Of a DNA stretch of 56,318 nt, positions 54,629 through 56,318 are shown piece by piece. The DNA comes from Moritella sp. (lineage in GTDB: Bacteria; Pseudomonadota; Gammaproteobacteria; Enterobacterales; Moritellaceae), in NCBI RefSeq assembly GCF_013215705.1, contig NZ_JABSQR010000034.1:1-56318 (forward strand), written 5' to 3'. The translations under genes and the position numbers were made by a program. How positions within the stretch are numbered: the first letter of the stretch is position 1; each line of letters opens with the position of its first letter. The notes under the pieces are model-generated. The model was not told the DNA's origin. It worked only from the letters and a program-made list of their open reading frames with translations, and did no database searches.

Positions 54629-55402
54629 ATGAAGATGTATTTACCTGTTTGCTTGCTGGTTGTAAGCAGTATTGGTTTTGTGAGCGCTAAGAGTACAACG
54701 GAGTTTTCAACCTATGAAGACACTTATTTTTTAGGTACGTATGCTGACAATATTAATGAAGATTTATATTCGGATGCCGGAGAAACAGAATTATCTAAAT
54801 TAGATGATTTTGAAATTAAATATCAAATATCTTTTTCGTTACCCTTATTTCAATTTAGTAATAAATCGGCTTTGATGGCTTCATATACGCAACTTTCATT
54901 GTGGCAAATAGCTAATAATGAAGCATCTTCTCCCTTTAGAGAAACTAATTATAAGCCACAATTATTCATGATGCATCAAGGTGAATTCCTATTATTTAAC
55001 AGCATTGAATATGGCTATAGGCATCAATCTAATGGTCGTGGTAATAAAATTTCTAGAAGCTGGGAGCGCTTTTATCTGTTACTTGAATCTCAAGGCAATT
55101 ATATTGACTACGGTATAGAGTCTTGGGTTGCTTCCGGCTTGTCTGATAATAAAGATATTGAAGACTACATAGGACCTTATTCTGGTTGGATAAAAATAAA
55201 TGGTGTAGAGGCCTCTGCTAATATCAAACTTACCCATAATTTCAGCACTCACCGTTCTGGTGTTGAAGCCGGTTTTACTTATTATGTCAATGAGGTGGTT
55301 GGTTTTTATGGCCAAGTATGGAAAGGTTATGGCGAAACTTTGATTGACTATAATAACGATCAAACACGAATTGGTGTAGGTATCATGTTAAGGCCGTTTT
55401 AA
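54629..55402 (+). CDS. pldA: Outer membrane phospholipase A (OMPLA)
   Basis: Integral outer-membrane beta-barrel enzyme that hydrolyses phospholipids misplaced in the outer leaflet. About 257 residues from the ATG at 54629, with signal peptide MKMYLPVCLLVVSSIGFVSA; the frame is open from 54578. OMPLA motifs are intact: SSPFRETNYKPQLF, the catalytic His-Ser in YRHQSNGRGNKISRSWERFY, the third catalytic residue Asn region (SQGNYIDYGIE), DNKDIEDYIGPYSG, and the C-terminal GYGETLIDYNNDQTRIGVGI. It ends with a phenylalanine (RPF), as outer-membrane proteins do. Shorter at the N-terminus than E. coli PldA (289). It lies between the phage replication remnant and the Ogr-like gene, so it is likely phage-carried cargo. 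Confidence 0.9.
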   Translation: MKMYLPVCLLVVSSIGFVSAKSTTEFSTYEDTYFLGTYADNINEDLYSDAGETELSKLDDFEIKYQISFSLPLFQFSNKSALMASYTQLSLWQIANNEASSPFRETNYKPQLFMMHQGEFLLFNSIEYGYRHQSNGRGNKISRSWERFYLLLESQGNYIDYGIESWVASGLSDNKDIEDYIGPYSGWIKINGVEASANIKLTHNFSTHRSGVEAGFTYYVNEVVGFYGQVWKGYGETLIDYNNDQTRIGVGIMLRPF

Positions 55403-55573
55403 TTTATGCCAAACATTGGTGCTGGCATTAAGATTCCTTCATTAGCCCTACAAATATATAATGTGTATTACTATCGGTTAGAAAAATAACACTATCAAGG
55501 TTTTGTCCAAAAATGTGCAGGATTGGCGAATTGTGGAGAGGACTTGATGTTTGTCGGATAGATGACGATATTT

Positions 55574-55825
55574 TTACAAAATAGAAAGTTGTAACTGCAA
55601 TTCTTGGCGCTGTTCTGGCGCTAATGTCCTAACTAACTCTATAGCCAATTGACTTGAGCTTTTTGCCGAAGGGCTCAACGTATGACTAAAACTAAGATTC
55701 ATTACAAACGAATGACCACATTCCGCATTATTACAGCTGCAGTATAAATCTGTATAACTATTCGAAATTCTATTCGTTTTTTGAATTCGGATTTTAACGC
55801 CGCACTCTGGGAAAACTACTCGCAT
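55574..55825 (-). CDS. Ogr/Delta-like late-gene activator, one Zn ligand lost
   Basis: Small zinc-finger transcription activator that turns on late genes of P2-like phages. 83 residues from the ATG at 55825 (MRVVFPECGVKIRIQKTNRI); the ATG at 55831 is an alternative. The family normally begins MRVxCPxCG. Here the first cysteine is replaced by phenylalanine (VVFPECG), while C8 and the YCSCNNAECGHSF cysteines remain. A conserved tail follows (SPSAKSSSQLAIELV). Loss of one of four zinc ligands would probably disable DNA binding. Its late-gene targets are absent from the window. Confidence 0.82.
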   Translation of the reverse strand: MRVVFPECGVKIRIQKTNRISNSYTDLYCSCNNAECGHSFVMNLSFSHTLSPSAKSSSQLAIELVRTLAPEQRQELQLQLSIL

Positions 55826-55831
55826 AAACAT

Positions 55832-56223
55832 CCACTTAATTCAAATGCTGACCTGTCAATCATATGATATTCAACTGTTTTTTATACAGTCGTATGGAGT
55901 GTTCGTTATAATACATAGCTATTGATTACGGGTGGGTGAAACATTTGATCGTGCGGGCGTACCCACGATAAATTCACTCCTCTTCGCCTACCGCATTTTC
56001 GCAATTTTTTTGTGTTTTTGACATAGCGATGGACAAGCCGATATTGCTTAAGCCTTATCTAGAAAGGATCTAAACGATCATTTAAGGATCGCTAATGTCA
56101 AAGTAGTGACACCTGTTGTCACAAAGTGACAAGCGATTCCAATATATCGAGAGCATTTCCCTCGTTTTTTGTTTCAATGAAAGCCCCTATAAATTTAACT
56201 TAAAAGACAGAGTAACTGACAAC
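55832..56223. other. 392-bp region between the Ogr-like gene and the IS
   Basis: No gene is seen on either strand. It contains an inverted repeat at 56020-56030/56088-56099 and nested dyads at 56106-56132, listed separately or as findings. ACTGT-N5-7-ACAGT at 55874-55890 looks SOS-like but has a 7-bp spacer. Probably phage control DNA. Confidence 0.45.
56106..56132. promoter_or_regulatory. Overlapping gtgaca/tgtcac dyads
   Basis: gtgaca-cctgt-tgtcac (56106-56122) shares its right arm with ttgtcac-aaa-gtgacaa (56116-56132). Three half-sites at regular spacing suggest binding of a dimeric regulator; the factor is unknown. Confidence 0.4.
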
Positions 56224-56318
56224 GGCGTTGTTGACTAAATCAGGGAACCTTTCGTAAATCTTGTGATCCGATCATTATCACGGATTTAAAAAGGTTCATC
56301 TGATGGGTAAGTCGAAGA
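56224..56318 (+). mobile_element. Left end of an IS5-type insertion sequence (partial)
   Basis: ggcgttgttgactaaatc at 56224 resembles the terminal repeat of IS5-family elements (GGC-TTGTTG-ATAAATC type). A leader of about 80 bp precedes an ATG at 56303 that starts MGKSK, the usual beginning of IS5-group transposases. The rest lies beyond the window. Confidence 0.6.

Larger units (their letters stand above)
50689..56223. mobile_element. Degraded left half of a P2-like prophage
   Basis: Order int (minus), GNAT, CI-like repressor (minus), early fragment, replication protein A, small ORF, pldA, Ogr-like activator (minus). This mirrors the early region of P2-like phages of vibrios and aeromonads (int-repressor-rep-ogr), with two non-phage genes inserted. 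No capsid, terminase or tail gene is seen before an insertion sequence begins. Integrase, repressor and replication genes are all disrupted, so the element cannot move on its own. Confidence 0.8.

Noticed and set aside
55874-55890. Possible LexA box upstream of the Ogr-like gene (ACTGT...ACAGT)
   Set aside because: The spacer between CTGT and ACAG is 7 bp, not the required 8.

Overview
The window comes from the chromosome of a low-GC (about 40% by eye) marine gammaproteobacterium. Gene content and order match the Alteromonadales/Vibrionales group: rne/rluC beside yceD-rpmF-plsX-fab, letA-letB-rsmF, proQ-prc, and pyrD-zapC-rlmKL-uup-rmf. DUF2760/Hsp70 and DUF3466 neighbours and an ERIC-like repeat around a TATACCCAAG core fit a Moritella/Shewanella-like host. 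Moritella is my best guess; it is inferred from memory of the families and was not searched.

Layout. 1-2449 is the minus-strand rne, cut by the left edge inside a tandem-repeat tail, with a long, probably autoregulatory leader. 2991-13649 is a core block for pseudouridylation (rluC), nucleotide-pool cleaning (yceF), ribosomal protein L32 (yceD-rpmF), phospholipid and fatty acid synthesis (plsX-fabD-fabG-acpP-fabF), cell-wall synthesis (mltG), and DNA precursor and replication functions (tmk-holB-tatD). fabH and pabC are absent from their usual places. 13804-19533 holds a small DUF2960-like gene and a minus-strand module of two unusual Hsp70s plus a membrane-anchored DUF2760 protein, the least understood system here. 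19863-25389 is letA(split)-letB-rsmF, for lipid transport across the periplasm plus an rRNA methylase. 25580-30642 carries a 5'-nucleotidase lacking a signal peptide, a GC-rich and apparently foreign selO, and a DEAD-box helicase.

30978-50556 is again core: SOS-controlled yebG, proQ-prc, pepN, a giant NAD-glutamate dehydrogenase, pyrD, zapC, rlmKL, a glutaredoxin-like protein, uup, a DUF3466 exported protein and rmf. Most units end in clear stem-loop terminators.

From about 50.69 kb to the right edge lies the decayed left half of a P2-like prophage. Its order is int (pseudogene), GNAT acetyltransferase, CI-type repressor (pseudogene), an early gene fragment, replication gene A (pseudogene), a small ORF, an apparently intact outer-membrane phospholipase A (pldA), and an Ogr/Delta zinc-finger activator that has lost one zinc ligand. 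The left end of an IS5-type insertion sequence begins at about 56224 and runs off the window. The phage genes are broken, while the two non-phage genes (GNAT, pldA) are open, which suggests retained cargo.

No rRNA, tRNA or CRISPR array was recognised.
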